Below, piece by piece: positions 26,316 to 33,426 of a DNA stretch of 64,000 nt. The notes beneath the pieces are model-generated. The model was not told the DNA's origin. It did not search any database and worked only from the letters and a program-made list of their open reading frames with translations. The position numbers were made by a program, and so were the translations under genes. This DNA comes from Mycolicibacterium baixiangningiae (GTDB taxonomy: Bacteria > Actinomycetota > Actinomycetes > Mycobacteriales > Mycobacteriaceae): positions 1,550,001-1,614,000 of the forward strand of contig NZ_CP066218.1 of the NCBI RefSeq assembly GCF_016313185.1, in the 5' to 3' direction. The stretch's first letter is position 1; the number at the start of each line of letters is the position of its first letter.

Positions 26316-27317
26316 ATGCCACCGACTATCAACATGGGGATTCCGGGCGCAGCCCGCTCGGTCAGTGGCGGTGTATCCGGCCGGCGTGTGCTGCTCGCCG
26401 AACCGCGCGGATACTGCGCCGGGGTGGACCGCGCCGTGGAGACCGTCGAGCGTGCGCTGGAGAAGCACGGTGCTCCGGTCTACGTCCGGCACGAGATCGT
26501 GCACAACCGCTATGTCGTGGACACCCTGGCCAAGGCCGGCGCGGTCTTCGTCGAACAGACCGACGAGGTGCCCGAGGGCGCCATCGTCGTGTTCTCCGCC
26601 CACGGCGTGGCGCCGACCGTGCACGTCGAGGCTGCCGCCCGCAACCTGAAGACCATCGACGCCACCTGCCCGCTGGTCACCAAGGTGCACAACGAGGCCA
26701 AGCGCTTCGCCCGCGACGACTACGACATCCTGCTCGTCGGCCACGAAGGCCACGAGGAGGTCGTCGGCACCGCCGGTGAGGCCCCCGACCACGTGCAGGT
26801 CGTCGACAACCCCGACGCGGTCGACAAGGTCACCGTGCGTGACCCGGACAAGGTGGTCTGGCTGTCCCAGACCACCCTGAGCGTCGACGAGACGATGGAG
26901 ACGGTGCGCCGGCTGCGGGAGAAGTTTCCGACGCTGCAGGATCCGCCGAGCGACGACATCTGCTACGCCACCCAGAACCGGCAGGTGGCGGTCAAGGCGA
27001 TGGCGCCGGAGTGCGACCTGGTGATCGTCGTCGGCTCGAAGAACTCCTCGAACTCGGTCCGCCTGGTCGAGGTGGCGCTCGGCGCCGGGTCCCAGGCGTC
27101 GCATCTGGTCGACTACGCCGACGACATCGACCCGGCATGGCTCGACGGCGTCACCACCGTGGGGGTGACCTCCGGTGCGTCGGTGCCTGAGGTGCTGGTG
27201 CGGGGCGTGCTCGAACGGCTCGCCGAGTACGGCTACGACACCGTGCAACCGGTGACAACGGCCAACGAGACACTGGTGTTCGCGCTGCCGCGGGAGATCC
27301 GCCCCCCGCGCACCTGA
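26316..27317 (+). CDS. ispH: 4-hydroxy-3-methylbut-2-enyl diphosphate reductase
   Basis: 333-aa IspH/LytB, the last enzyme of the MEP pathway, producing IPP and DMAPP with a 4Fe-4S cluster. The three cluster cysteines are in GYCAGVDRA near residue 34, [10 protein letters not shown] near residue 125 and [10 protein letters not shown] near residue 217. The catalytic glutamate region VRHEIVHN and the HGVAP and GHEGHEE histidines are all present. It matches Rv1110 (LytB2) nearly throughout, including the C-terminus [10 protein letters not shown]. It diverges from the Rv1109c-like gene over 53 bp. Confidence 0.96.
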   Translation: MPPTINMGIPGAARSVSGGVSGRRVLLAEPRGYCAGVDRAVETVERALEKHGAPVYVRHEIVHNRYVVDTLAKAGAVFVEQTDEVPEGAIVVFSAHGVAPTVHVEAAARNLKTIDATCPLVTKVHNEAKRFARDDYDILLVGHEGHEEVVGTAGEAPDHVQVVDNPDAVDKVTVRDPDKVVWLSQTTLSVDETMETVRRLREKFPTLQDPPSDDICYATQNRQVAVKAMAPECDLVIVVGSKNSSNSVRLVEVALGAGSQASHLVDYADDIDPAWLDGVTTVGVTSGASVPEVLVRGVLERLAEYGYDTVQPVTTANETLVFALPREIRPPRT

Positions 27318-27350
27318 GGTTCCGTCCGACCCCGCCCCTAGGCTGGGGGT

Positions 27351-27557
27351 GTGTTCTTCTTCCTGTTCGGCCTTAGCACCAAACAGCAGTATCTCGGCGC
27401 GGGCGGGACGCACACGTGTCCGCGCTGCCGCAACACGACCCAGTGGCAGCGGATGCGTCAGTTCAAACAGTTCACGCTGTTCTTCATCCCGGTGGCCCGG
27501 TGGAAGCGCCGGCAGTTCGAGGTCTGCGGCATCTGCGGGAACTCCGTCGCTGTCTGA
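27351..27557 (+). CDS. Small zinc-ribbon protein
   Basis: 68-aa protein with a four-cysteine zinc ribbon: CPRC near residue 23 and CGIC near residue 59. A hydrophobic segment FTLFFIPVARW lies between them and an aromatic N-terminus MFFFLFGL precedes them. Such short zinc-ribbon proteins are widespread in actinobacteria with unknown roles, possibly membrane-associated. Start GTG 27351. It follows ispH by 33 nt and is convergent with the Rv1111c-like gene. Confidence 0.7.
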   Translation: MFFFLFGLSTKQQYLGAGGTHTCPRCRNTTQWQRMRQFKQFTLFFIPVARWKRRQFEVCGICGNSVAV

Positions 27558-27560
27558 GCG

Positions 27561-28691
27561 TCAGACGTCGTACTCCCAGGCATCGGCATCCCAGCTGCGC
27601 CGGGCGCGCGGCCGGCTGCGGTACTCGGCGCGCTCGTCCTCGCCGTCCTCGCCGCGGTAACGCACCCGGGAGATCGGGTGGTGGCTGGGGCTGCCGTTGC
27701 GGGTGTGCGGTTCCAGCGGCTCGTACGGTTCGTGGTCGTCGGGCCGACGGCGGCGTTCCGGCCGGTCATAGGTCGAGCGGCGCTCACGCGGGGGCTGCTT
27801 GCGCGGGTCACGGGGTTCGCGGGGCTCACGCCCTTCGCGGGGCGTCTGGGCGCGTGAACGCCGGCGCGGTTCGGGGGTCTCGGACGCCCGCGACGCCGTG
27901 CGTGACCGCCGCGGCCGGTCGACGACCGGTTCGATGATCTCGGTCTCGGGAGGTCGGTTGTGGCGGGAGCGTGACGGCGTGCTGCTGCTGCTGCTGCGCT
28001 TGGCCGGCTTACGGGCAGCGGCGCCGCGCGCGGTGTCTCGCCCGGTGCGCGCACGGTCGGCGCTCGAGGAGGTGCGCCGCGGGCGTTCGGAGGTCCGCGC
28101 CCGCCGTGGCGGTTCATCGTCCTGCTCGTCGTCGGTTACCGCAGGCGAGGCGAACAACCCGGACACCTTGTTCCGAAGTCCCGCGACGAGGCCCCCGGCC
28201 GGAGCGGGCTGCTTGGCCCTCGCCCTGGTTTCTTCGGCCGGAGCCGTGGCCCGGCGGGACGACATTCCCAGATACCAGCGGCCCATGCCGACGAGCAGCA
28301 CTGCCGCGGAGGTGAAGAACATCAGCGGAAACCGCTCGATGAGCGGATAGCCGCAGTTGATCGCCAGATCCTTGAGGCCGTGGATCTCGGAGCCGTGGAA
28401 CAGGAAATAGGCGCCCGGCACGGTGACGAACAGCAGCAGTGGCGGCTGGATGACCGCGGTGAAGATCCCGGCCTGGCGGACGGCGAGTACCGCGAGCAGG
28501 CAGCCCAGCACGTAGCACGCGGAGAAGACGAAACTCAGCTCCCGGCTGCCGGATCCCGCGTCGAACGCGAAGCCGACCGCGGTGGTGGTGAACGCCAGCA
28601 CCACGGCGCCCCACCACGGCAGACCTGGGAAAAGGGGGTGCACCGAGCGGTGGTCGGCCGGCACTGTCGACCGTGCGCGCTGTCCGGACAC
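27561..28691 (-). CDS. Membrane protein with long basic, disordered C-terminus (Rv1111c-like)
   Basis: 376-aa protein with an N-terminal membrane domain of about four hydrophobic segments (residues about 18-145: WWGAVVLAFTTTAVGFAF, FVFSACYVLGCLLAVLAV, PPLLLFVTVPGAYFLF, PLMFFTSAAVLLVG), as in the DUF6542 family. It is followed by about 215 residues rich in Arg, Pro, Glu and Ser that look disordered. GTG 28691 (VSGQRARST) was chosen; the frame is open far upstream but antisense to ychF, so that extension is rejected. The counterpart is Rv1111c, between ispH and ychF. Function unknown. Confidence 0.72.
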   Translation of the reverse strand: MSGQRARSTVPADHRSVHPLFPGLPWWGAVVLAFTTTAVGFAFDAGSGSRELSFVFSACYVLGCLLAVLAVRQAGIFTAVIQPPLLLFVTVPGAYFLFHGSEIHGLKDLAINCGYPLIERFPLMFFTSAAVLLVGMGRWYLGMSSRRATAPAEETRARAKQPAPAGGLVAGLRNKVSGLFASPAVTDDEQDDEPPRRARTSERPRRTSSSADRARTGRDTARGAAARKPAKRSSSSSTPSRSRHNRPPETEIIEPVVDRPRRSRTASRASETPEPRRRSRAQTPREGREPREPRDPRKQPPRERRSTYDRPERRRRPDDHEPYEPLEPHTRNGSPSHHPISRVRYRGEDGEDERAEYRSRPRARRSWDADAWEYDV

Positions 28692-28775
28692 AGGTAGACC
28701 GTACCGGCTCGGCGTCGCAGTGCGCTTCCAGCGCGCGCGGGCGAGCCCGTGACGCTCTGGCAGACTGTGGTCCCT

Positions 28776-29849
28776 GTGGGCCTCAACCTGGGAATCGTCG
28801 GACTGCCGAACGTGGGCAAGTCGACTCTGTTCAATGCGCTGACGCGCAACAATGTGCTGGCCGCGAACTACCCGTTCGCGACGATCGAACCGAACGAAGG
28901 CGTCGTCGCGCTGCCGGATCCGCGGCTCGACAAGCTGGCCGAGATGTTCTCCTCGGAGAAGATCGTGCCCGCGCCGGTGACGTTCGTCGACATCGCCGGC
29001 ATCGTGAAGGGGGCGTCGGAGGGCGCCGGGTTGGGCAACAAGTTCCTCGCCAACATCCGTGAGTGCGACGCGATCTGTCAGGTGGTGCGCGTCTTCGCCG
29101 ACGACGACGTCGTCCACGTCGACGGCAAGGTGGATCCGAAGTCCGACATCGAGGTGATCGAGACCGAGCTGATCCTGGCCGACATGCAGACGCTGGAGAA
29201 GGCGGTGCCGCGGCTGGAGAAGGAAGCGCGGACACACAAGGACCGCAAGCCCGTGCTCGACGCGGCGGTCGCCGCGCAGGCGGTGCTCGACAGCGGCAAG
29301 ACGCTGTTCTCGGCAGGCACGGACGTCAGCCTGCTGCGTGAGCTGAACCTGATGACCACCAAACCGTTCCTGTACGTGTTCAACGCCGATGAGTCGGTGC
29401 TGACCGACGAGGCCCGCAAGGCCGAACTCCGCGAGATGGTGGCCCCGGCCGACTGTGTGTTCCTGGATGCCAAGATCGAGGCGGAACTGCAGGAACTCGA
29501 CGAGGAGTCGGCGGCGGAACTGCTCGAATCGATCGGGCAGACCGAACGCGGGCTCGACGCGCTGGCGCGCGCCGGGTTTCACACCCTCAAGCTGCAGACC
29601 TACCTCACCGCGGGCCCGAAAGAGGCGCGCGCCTGGACGATTCACCAGGGCGACACCGCGCCGAAGGCCGCCGGAGTCATCCACTCCGACTTCGAGAAGG
29701 GCTTCATCAAGGCCGAGATCGTGTCCTTCGACGACCTGGTCGAGGCGGGCTCGATGGCCGCGGCGAAGGCGGCGGGCAAGGTCCGCATCGAGGGTAAGGA
29801 CTACGTGATGGCCGACGGTGACGTGGTGGAGTTCCGCTTCAACGTGTAG
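28776..29849 (+). CDS. ychF: Ribosome-associated Obg-like ATPase/GTPase YchF
   Basis: 357-aa YchF of the OBG family, an ATP-preferring P-loop protein associated with ribosomes. P-loop [12 protein letters not shown] lies near residues 5-16, the switch II region [14 protein letters not shown] near residue 70, and the NADE motif (FNADES, in place of NKxD) near residue 200. A TGS domain follows from about residue 275 ([16 protein letters not shown]). GTG 28776 (VGLNLGIVG) was preferred over the GTG at 28749 because family members begin immediately before this motif. Homologue of Rv1112. Confidence 0.93.
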   Translation: MGLNLGIVGLPNVGKSTLFNALTRNNVLAANYPFATIEPNEGVVALPDPRLDKLAEMFSSEKIVPAPVTFVDIAGIVKGASEGAGLGNKFLANIRECDAICQVVRVFADDDVVHVDGKVDPKSDIEVIETELILADMQTLEKAVPRLEKEARTHKDRKPVLDAAVAAQAVLDSGKTLFSAGTDVSLLRELNLMTTKPFLYVFNADESVLTDEARKAELREMVAPADCVFLDAKIEAELQELDEESAAELLESIGQTERGLDALARAGFHTLKLQTYLTAGPKEARAWTIHQGDTAPKAAGVIHSDFEKGFIKAEIVSFDDLVEAGSMAAAKAAGKVRIEGKDYVMADGDVVEFRFNV

Positions 29850-29867
29850 TCAAGCCGAGCTCCACGC

Positions 29868-29873
29868 TAGAAT
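29868..29873 (+). promoter_or_regulatory. Candidate -10 element for a leaderless relBE transcript
   Basis: TAGAAT lies 7 nt before ATG 29881. That spacing would place the transcription start at or next to the A of the start codon. No Shine-Dalgarno sequence is seen between the ychF stop and the ATG. Leaderless mRNAs are common in mycobacteria. This is inferred from spacing only. Confidence 0.4.
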
Positions 29874-29880
29874 TCTGTAC

Positions 29881-30156
29881 ATGACGACGTTGCCGCTGGC
29901 CGAGGTCCGCGCGAACCTGTCGAGGCTCGTCGACGAAGCAGTGCGAACGCATCAACGTGTCGAAGTGACTCGGCAGGGGCGTCGCGCCGCGGTAATCCTG
30001 AGTGCCGAAGACTACGACTCGATCATGGAGACGCTGGCGATTCTCAGCGACGCGGACACGATGCGCGACTTTCGTGTGGCTGAGGCGGACAACGAGACCG
30101 TCACTTTGGAAGAGGTAACTGAGGAGATGCGCGCCGTCGGCCGGCTTCCACGTTGA
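29881..30156 (+). CDS. RelB/Phd-family antitoxin
   Basis: 91-aa antitoxin of the Phd/YefM/RelB type. The N-terminal half carries the fold typical of DNA-binding antitoxins (LPLAEVRANLSRLVDEAVRTHQRVEVTRQGRRAAVILSAEDY as a family pattern over residues 4-45), and the acidic C-terminus would wrap the toxin. The stop overlaps the toxin start by four bases (TTGA at 30153-30156), the usual arrangement for RelBE modules. It probably represses its own promoter with the toxin as co-repressor. Confidence 0.88.
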   Translation: MTTLPLAEVRANLSRLVDEAVRTHQRVEVTRQGRRAAVILSAEDYDSIMETLAILSDADTMRDFRVAEADNETVTLEEVTEEMRAVGRLPR

Positions 30157-30416
30157 GCTATCGAGTTGAGCTGACGAGGGCCGCGAAGAGGGCGTTGACC
30201 GAATCTCTGCCCGACACCGTTGCCGTCGCGTGCTGGGAGTTCATCCGAGGTCCGCTGGCGGAGAACCCCTACCGCGTCGGCAAACCGCTCCGCGGTGAGT
30301 TAGAGGGTCGATTTTCGGCTCGGCGCGGCGAATTCCGCGTCATCTACCAGGTTTTCGACGACCGAGTTGTCGTCAGAGTCATCCACATTGGCCACCGCCG
30401 TGACATCTATCGGTGA
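30153..30416 (+). CDS. RelE-family toxin
   Basis: 87-aa RelE/ParE-superfamily toxin, probably a ribosome-dependent mRNA interferase. The family pattern is complete: YRVELTRAAKRAL at the start, KPLRGELEGRFSARRGEFRVIYQV near residues 45-68 and IHIGHRRDIYR at the C-terminus, with the basic and His residues used by RelE toxins. It starts at TTG 30153 within the antitoxin stop region. Both genes are full length, so the module is likely functional. Confidence 0.88.
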   Translation: MSYRVELTRAAKRALTESLPDTVAVACWEFIRGPLAENPYRVGKPLRGELEGRFSARRGEFRVIYQVFDDRVVVRVIHIGHRRDIYR

Positions 30417-30499
30417 CACTCCGAGGTGTTGAAGGATGACAACGGTGACCATCATTCGGTGGAGTTCCGCTTTCAACGTCAAGGTGAGCGCGGCCCGTG

Positions 30500-30524
30500 G
30501 CATCATGAATAGCATCAATGATGC
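30500..30524 (+). promoter_or_regulatory. Inverted repeat upstream of vapB
   Basis: Perfect 7-bp arms GCATCAT (30500-30506) and ATGATGC (30518-30524), separated by 11 nt and ending 15 nt before the vapB GTG. This is the expected location and shape of an autoregulatory ribbon-helix-helix operator. Confidence 0.5.
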
Positions 30525-30539
30525 GGAAGCGGGTGAGCC

Positions 30540-30746
30540 GTGCGGACGACAGTCACGATCGACGATGAGCTGCTGGCCAAAGCCGCCGAACTGACGGGCG
30601 TCAAGGAAGACGTCGCTCTACTCAGGCGAGGTTTGCAGACGTTGATCCGCGTCGAGAGTGCTCGTCGTCTCGCCGCGCTCGGCGGAACAGATCCACAGGC
30701 CCATGCGGCTCCCCGTCGACGTGAACCGACTGAATCGACCGAATGA
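30540..30746 (+). CDS. VapB-family antitoxin
   Basis: 68-aa ribbon-helix-helix antitoxin (MRTTVTIDDELLAKAAELTG, the canonical VapB N-terminus, then ALLRRGLQTLIRVESARRLAALGG). The C-terminal tail would bind a VapC toxin. GTG start 30540. The stop codon overlaps the start of the toxin gene (ATGA, 30743-30746), but that toxin gene is internally deleted, leaving this as an orphan antitoxin. In M. tuberculosis vapBC32 (Rv1113-Rv1114) lies at this place after ychF. Confidence 0.82.
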   Translation: MRTTVTIDDELLAKAAELTGVKEDVALLRRGLQTLIRVESARRLAALGGTDPQAHAAPRRREPTESTE

Positions 30747-30915
30747 TCCTGGTCGACACCGCGATCTGGATCGACCATCTCCATGCGGTCGAGCCGCGAT
30801 TGATGTCCATCTCATGGCAGCGGTGGCTCTGGTCGGCGGAGCGCGGTTATGGACAAGAGACAAGCGATTGAAGTCTGCTTGTACGGACACCGGCGTGCAG
30901 TTGCTCGAAGCATGA
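30743..30915 (+). pseudogene. vapC toxin gene with internal deletion
   Basis: The first 20 codons match the VapC N-terminus with the first PIN-domain acidic residue (MILVDTAIWIDHLHAVEPR). The next matching segment (IDVHLMAAVALVGGARLWTRDKRL, ending LLEA and TGA 30913-30915) is the C-terminal PIN region in a different frame. Roughly 80 central residues are missing. Read straight through, the first frame gives a 41-residue peptide without the rest of the nuclease site. The junction lies around 30795-30805. A functional toxin is not expected. Confidence 0.75.
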
Positions 30916-30968
30916 CGTTGTTCGACAACGTGTGGGTGGGCGGGGCCACCGGTCGATACAGTCGGGCT

Positions 30969-31319
30969 GTGACCGAAGATTGGCGCATCGGTCGGATCGA
31001 GGAGATTCGGTCGTTGATCAAGCAGGCCGTACCCGACGTCGTCGAAGAGATCAAGTGGCGCAAGCCGTCGAACCCCGATGGTGTGCCGGCATTCTCGTTG
31101 GACGGTCTGATCTGCACGCTGGAGATGTACAAGGGCAAGGTCAAAGTGAACTTCGCCAAGGGTTCGTCCATCAGCGACCCGGACAACCTGTTCAACGCGA
31201 GTCTCCAGGCGCCTGTCGGGCGCTCGATCGACCTGCGCGAAGACGACGCGTTGGACCCGGACGCGTTCAACGCGCTGATCCGGGATGCGGTGCGCGTCAA
31301 TCGCAAACGCGCTACCTGA
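30969..31319 (+). CDS. DUF1801-domain protein
   Basis: 116-aa protein of the DUF1801 (YdhG-like) family. The pattern IEEIRSLIKQAVPDVVEEIKWRKP, then GVPAFSLDGLICTLEMYKGKVKVNFAKG, then a C-terminal helix DPDAFNALIRDAVRVN covers the whole domain. The function of the family is not established. GTG 30969 was chosen because the domain begins just after it; ATG 30912, which overlaps the vapC remnant stop as ATGA, would add 19 residues. A TACAGT hexamer at 30956-30961 could drive a leaderless transcript. Confidence 0.72.
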   Translation: MTEDWRIGRIEEIRSLIKQAVPDVVEEIKWRKPSNPDGVPAFSLDGLICTLEMYKGKVKVNFAKGSSISDPDNLFNASLQAPVGRSIDLREDDALDPDAFNALIRDAVRVNRKRAT

Positions 31320-31367
31320 CGGGCGCGACGAGACTACGGAAGATGACGGAATACGCGCGAAATCCGT

Positions 31368-31521
31368 CAACAACCGTAGTGTCGGCGCCCGCACGCGCAT
31401 CGAGTCGACCGGCGAACAGGTGTCGTTCGCCGAACACGTCTTCTACCGGTTCCGTGCGGAGCGGATCGTCGAGGTGTGGTCGCTGATCGACAAAGAGGCG
31501 ATTCGCGAGCAGCTTCGATGA
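31368..31521 (+). pseudogene. C-terminal remnant of a SnoaL-like ester cyclase
   Basis: The frame ending at TGA 31519-31521 encodes about 45 residues (RTRIESTGEQVSFAEHVFYRF, then RIVEVWSLIDKEAIREQL), matching the C-terminal strand region of SnoaL-like ester cyclases of about 130-150 aa. No N-terminal part is present upstream; the DUF1801 stop is at 31317-31319. No proper start codon or ribosome-binding site was seen, so it is treated as a gene relic. Confidence 0.5.
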
Positions 31522-31586
31522 GACAGCCGCCGACGTGTGTCGGCCTCGTGACCTGACCGCGACGGGGACCGTGAACGCTCGTGGTC

Positions 31587-31766
31587 ATGGCGGCGGTAGA
31601 GATGGTCTTTCTGGTGGCGGCGATTCTGTGGATCGTCGTGGTGGTGGCCGCCGTGTGCGTCGGGGTGCGGGTCGTGCTGAAGCTGCGGGCCAGGCGACGC
31701 CGCGTGAACCACCTGATCGCCCTCACGCGGGTGCCGCTCCTCCTGTTCGCGGGCCGACGCCGTTAG
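31587..31766 (+). CDS. Small single-pass membrane protein
   Basis: 59-aa protein with one long hydrophobic segment (about residues 5-28, VFLVAAILWIVVVVAAVCVG) followed by an arginine-rich cytoplasmic tail (KLRARRRRVNH). No family is recognised. ATG 31587 was chosen; a GTG two codons upstream is possible. The stop codon overlaps the stop of the convergent papain-like gene. Coding status rests on the membrane-protein-like composition only. Confidence 0.5.
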   Translation: MAAVEMVFLVAAILWIVVVVAAVCVGVRVVLKLRARRRRVNHLIALTRVPLLLFAGRRR

Positions 31767-32452
31767 CGGACGACGGCGATCTCCTCGCCGAGGCGGTATC
31801 GGCCGGCCAGCGGGAGCTCGTCGCCGCTCCAGAACGATCCGGGGTCGAACCAGTTGTCGTTCTTCTCGGTGGTGAGCAGACCCATCTCCTCGTAGGTGAT
31901 CGCCACCGTCTCCGCGCAGTACGCCGTCTGAAGCGCCGTGCGCTTACGGGCCTTCTCGCGCTCCGCCGACTCGCGCACCCTGGTGTGTACGTAGGGGATG
32001 CCCCGGGTGAAGTCGCTGGCGACGGGAAGCCGCCCACGCAGCCACCGCCCGGTCAGCCGCGCGGTGCTGGGGAACGGCGTGCCGTCCATCCGGGCGATCA
32101 CCCGCAGCATGCGATCCTCCTGCTCGCGGGTCACGGAAGGCGTCAGCTGGCGCAGCCAGCACCGCTGGCCGTAGCTGTCCATCCACCGCTCGACGGCCTC
32201 GCGGGCGTCGTTGAGCTGCACCCCGCGGTGATGGGTGCCCGTCCACAGGTCGAGCAACTTGTCGCCGAGTTCGGCGTGCCAGATCAACGGCGGCAGGTCA
32301 TCGACGGCGACCGTCATGCCGACGTGGTTGACCGGCGCGTTTGTCATCGCCTGGATGGCGCGATCGGGACCCGATGCGCCACGGAACAACCACACATCCC
32401 CGGTCCGGGTCTCCTCCAGCGCGCGCGTCAGCGGCACCGCGTTCGCATTCAC
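31763..32452 (-). CDS. Permuted papain-like (YiiX/NlpC-P60-type) hydrolase
   Basis: 229-aa protein resembling circularly permuted papain-fold amidases/hydrolases. A histidine in APVNHVGMTVAV lies near residue 43 and a cysteine in TAYCAETVAITYE near residue 189; together they would form the catalytic dyad. The segment LIWHAELG near residue 58 supports the family. No signal peptide is seen, so the protein is probably cytoplasmic. The substrate could be a peptide or lipid amide/ester. Family assignment is by motif spacing and is moderate in confidence. Confidence 0.6.
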   Translation of the reverse strand: MNANAVPLTRALEETRTGDVWLFRGASGPDRAIQAMTNAPVNHVGMTVAVDDLPPLIWHAELGDKLLDLWTGTHHRGVQLNDAREAVERWMDSYGQRCWLRQLTPSVTREQEDRMLRVIARMDGTPFPSTARLTGRWLRGRLPVASDFTRGIPYVHTRVRESAEREKARKRTALQTAYCAETVAITYEEMGLLTTEKNDNWFDPGSFWSGDELPLAGRYRLGEEIAVVR

Positions 32453-32478
32453 CAGCGCAGCTTAGGCACACTCGTGGC

Positions 32479-32640
32479 ATGCGCAGCATCTGGAAGTGGG
32501 TCGGGATGGCCGGTGTCGCGGGTGTCGTCGCCGGAGGTGCGCTGGTGGCGCGCGATCAGCGTCGGCGCCGGGCTTACACCCCGGACGACATCCGGGCGCG
32601 GCTGCATCAGCGGCTCGACGAGTCCGAACCGCCGCGCTGA
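32479..32640 (+). CDS. Small membrane-anchored protein
   Basis: 53-aa protein with a single hydrophobic N-terminal segment (about residues 5-23, [19 protein letters not shown]), then basic residues (RDQRRRR) and a hydrophilic helix ([16 protein letters not shown]). Similar short proteins occur in mycobacteria with no known role. ATG 32479. Its 3' end overlaps the convergent cyclase gene by 34 nt. Confidence 0.55.
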   Translation: MRSIWKWVGMAGVAGVVAGGALVARDQRRRRAYTPDDIRARLHQRLDESEPPR

Positions 32641-33422
32641 CCGCTCACCACGAAGAGGTGGTGCTTGCCGGAGAAGCCCTTCAGCGAGACCTCCCGGCTG
32701 TCACCGATCGCCACGCCGTCCGCGCCGTCCACCACATCCCGCACCGCCTCGCTGACCAGGATCTCGCCGCCGTCGGCCTCGGCGGCCACCCGCGCGGCCA
32801 GCGCGACGTTGCGGCCGAAGAGGTCCTCCCCGCGCCGCACCGACTTGCCGGTGTGGATCCCGATGCGGACCCGGATTCCGTTGGGTCGCCGGCGCAGCGA
32901 GTGCTGCAGGGCGATTGCGCACCGCACGGCGTTCTCCGGTGCGGCAAACGCCACCATGAAACCGTCACCCTGGCTCTTCACCACATGCCCGTCGTGTTCC
33001 TTCACGTGCCGCTGCACCGAGCGGGCGTGACGGCCGATCAGCCGGGCCCACGCCCGGTCGCCGATCCGGTTGTTCAGCGCCGTCGAATCCTCGATGTCGG
33101 AGAACAGGATCGCCACCCGGCCGTTGGGTGCCAAGCGCGCGAGGTCCGGGCGCTCCACCTCGAACCAGTCGGCGAGGTCTTCGATCGACGAACTGATGGC
33201 GCCGCCGAAACCCTTCTCCCGCACCAGGTTGGCCGTCTGCCACACGTGTTTGACCGCTTCGCGTCCGCCGCTGAGCAGCATGTTGCGGGTGTCGACGCGG
33301 GCCCGCAGTTCGTCGGCTTCTCGACGGGCGCGGGTGAACAGCATCCACAGCGTGATGAGGCCGACCGCCTCGGCGGCCGCGACGACGGCGAGCACCACCG
33401 CGGCGATCTCGGGTCCGGTCAT
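32607..33422 (-). CDS. Class III adenylate/guanylate cyclase, membrane-anchored
   Basis: 271-aa protein with one N-terminal transmembrane segment (about residues 5-30) and a C-terminal class III nucleotidyl cyclase domain from about residue 100. Metal-binding motif [12 protein letters not shown] is near residue 104 (first catalytic Asp), QGDGFMVAF near residue 150 holds the second Asp, and GIHTGK lies near residue 186. It is expected to make cAMP at the membrane; mycobacteria have many such single-domain cyclases. The ATG 33422 is 4 nt after the stop of the aminotransferase fusion gene, implying co-transcription. Confidence 0.85.
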   Translation of the reverse strand: MTGPEIAAVVLAVVAAAEAVGLITLWMLFTRARREADELRARVDTRNMLLSGGREAVKHVWQTANLVREKGFGGAISSSIEDLADWFEVERPDLARLAPNGRVAILFSDIEDSTALNNRIGDRAWARLIGRHARSVQRHVKEHDGHVVKSQGDGFMVAFAAPENAVRCAIALQHSLRRRPNGIRVRIGIHTGKSVRRGEDLFGRNVALAARVAAEADGGEILVSEAVRDVVDGADGVAIGDSREVSLKGFSGKHHLFVVSGQRGGSDSSSR

Positions 33423-33426
33423 CGGA

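Noticed and set aside
28692..29684. Upstream extension of the Rv1111c-like ORF to 707 aa
   Set aside because: The extension is antisense to ychF and lacks homology; the GTG at 28691 gives a family-like protein.
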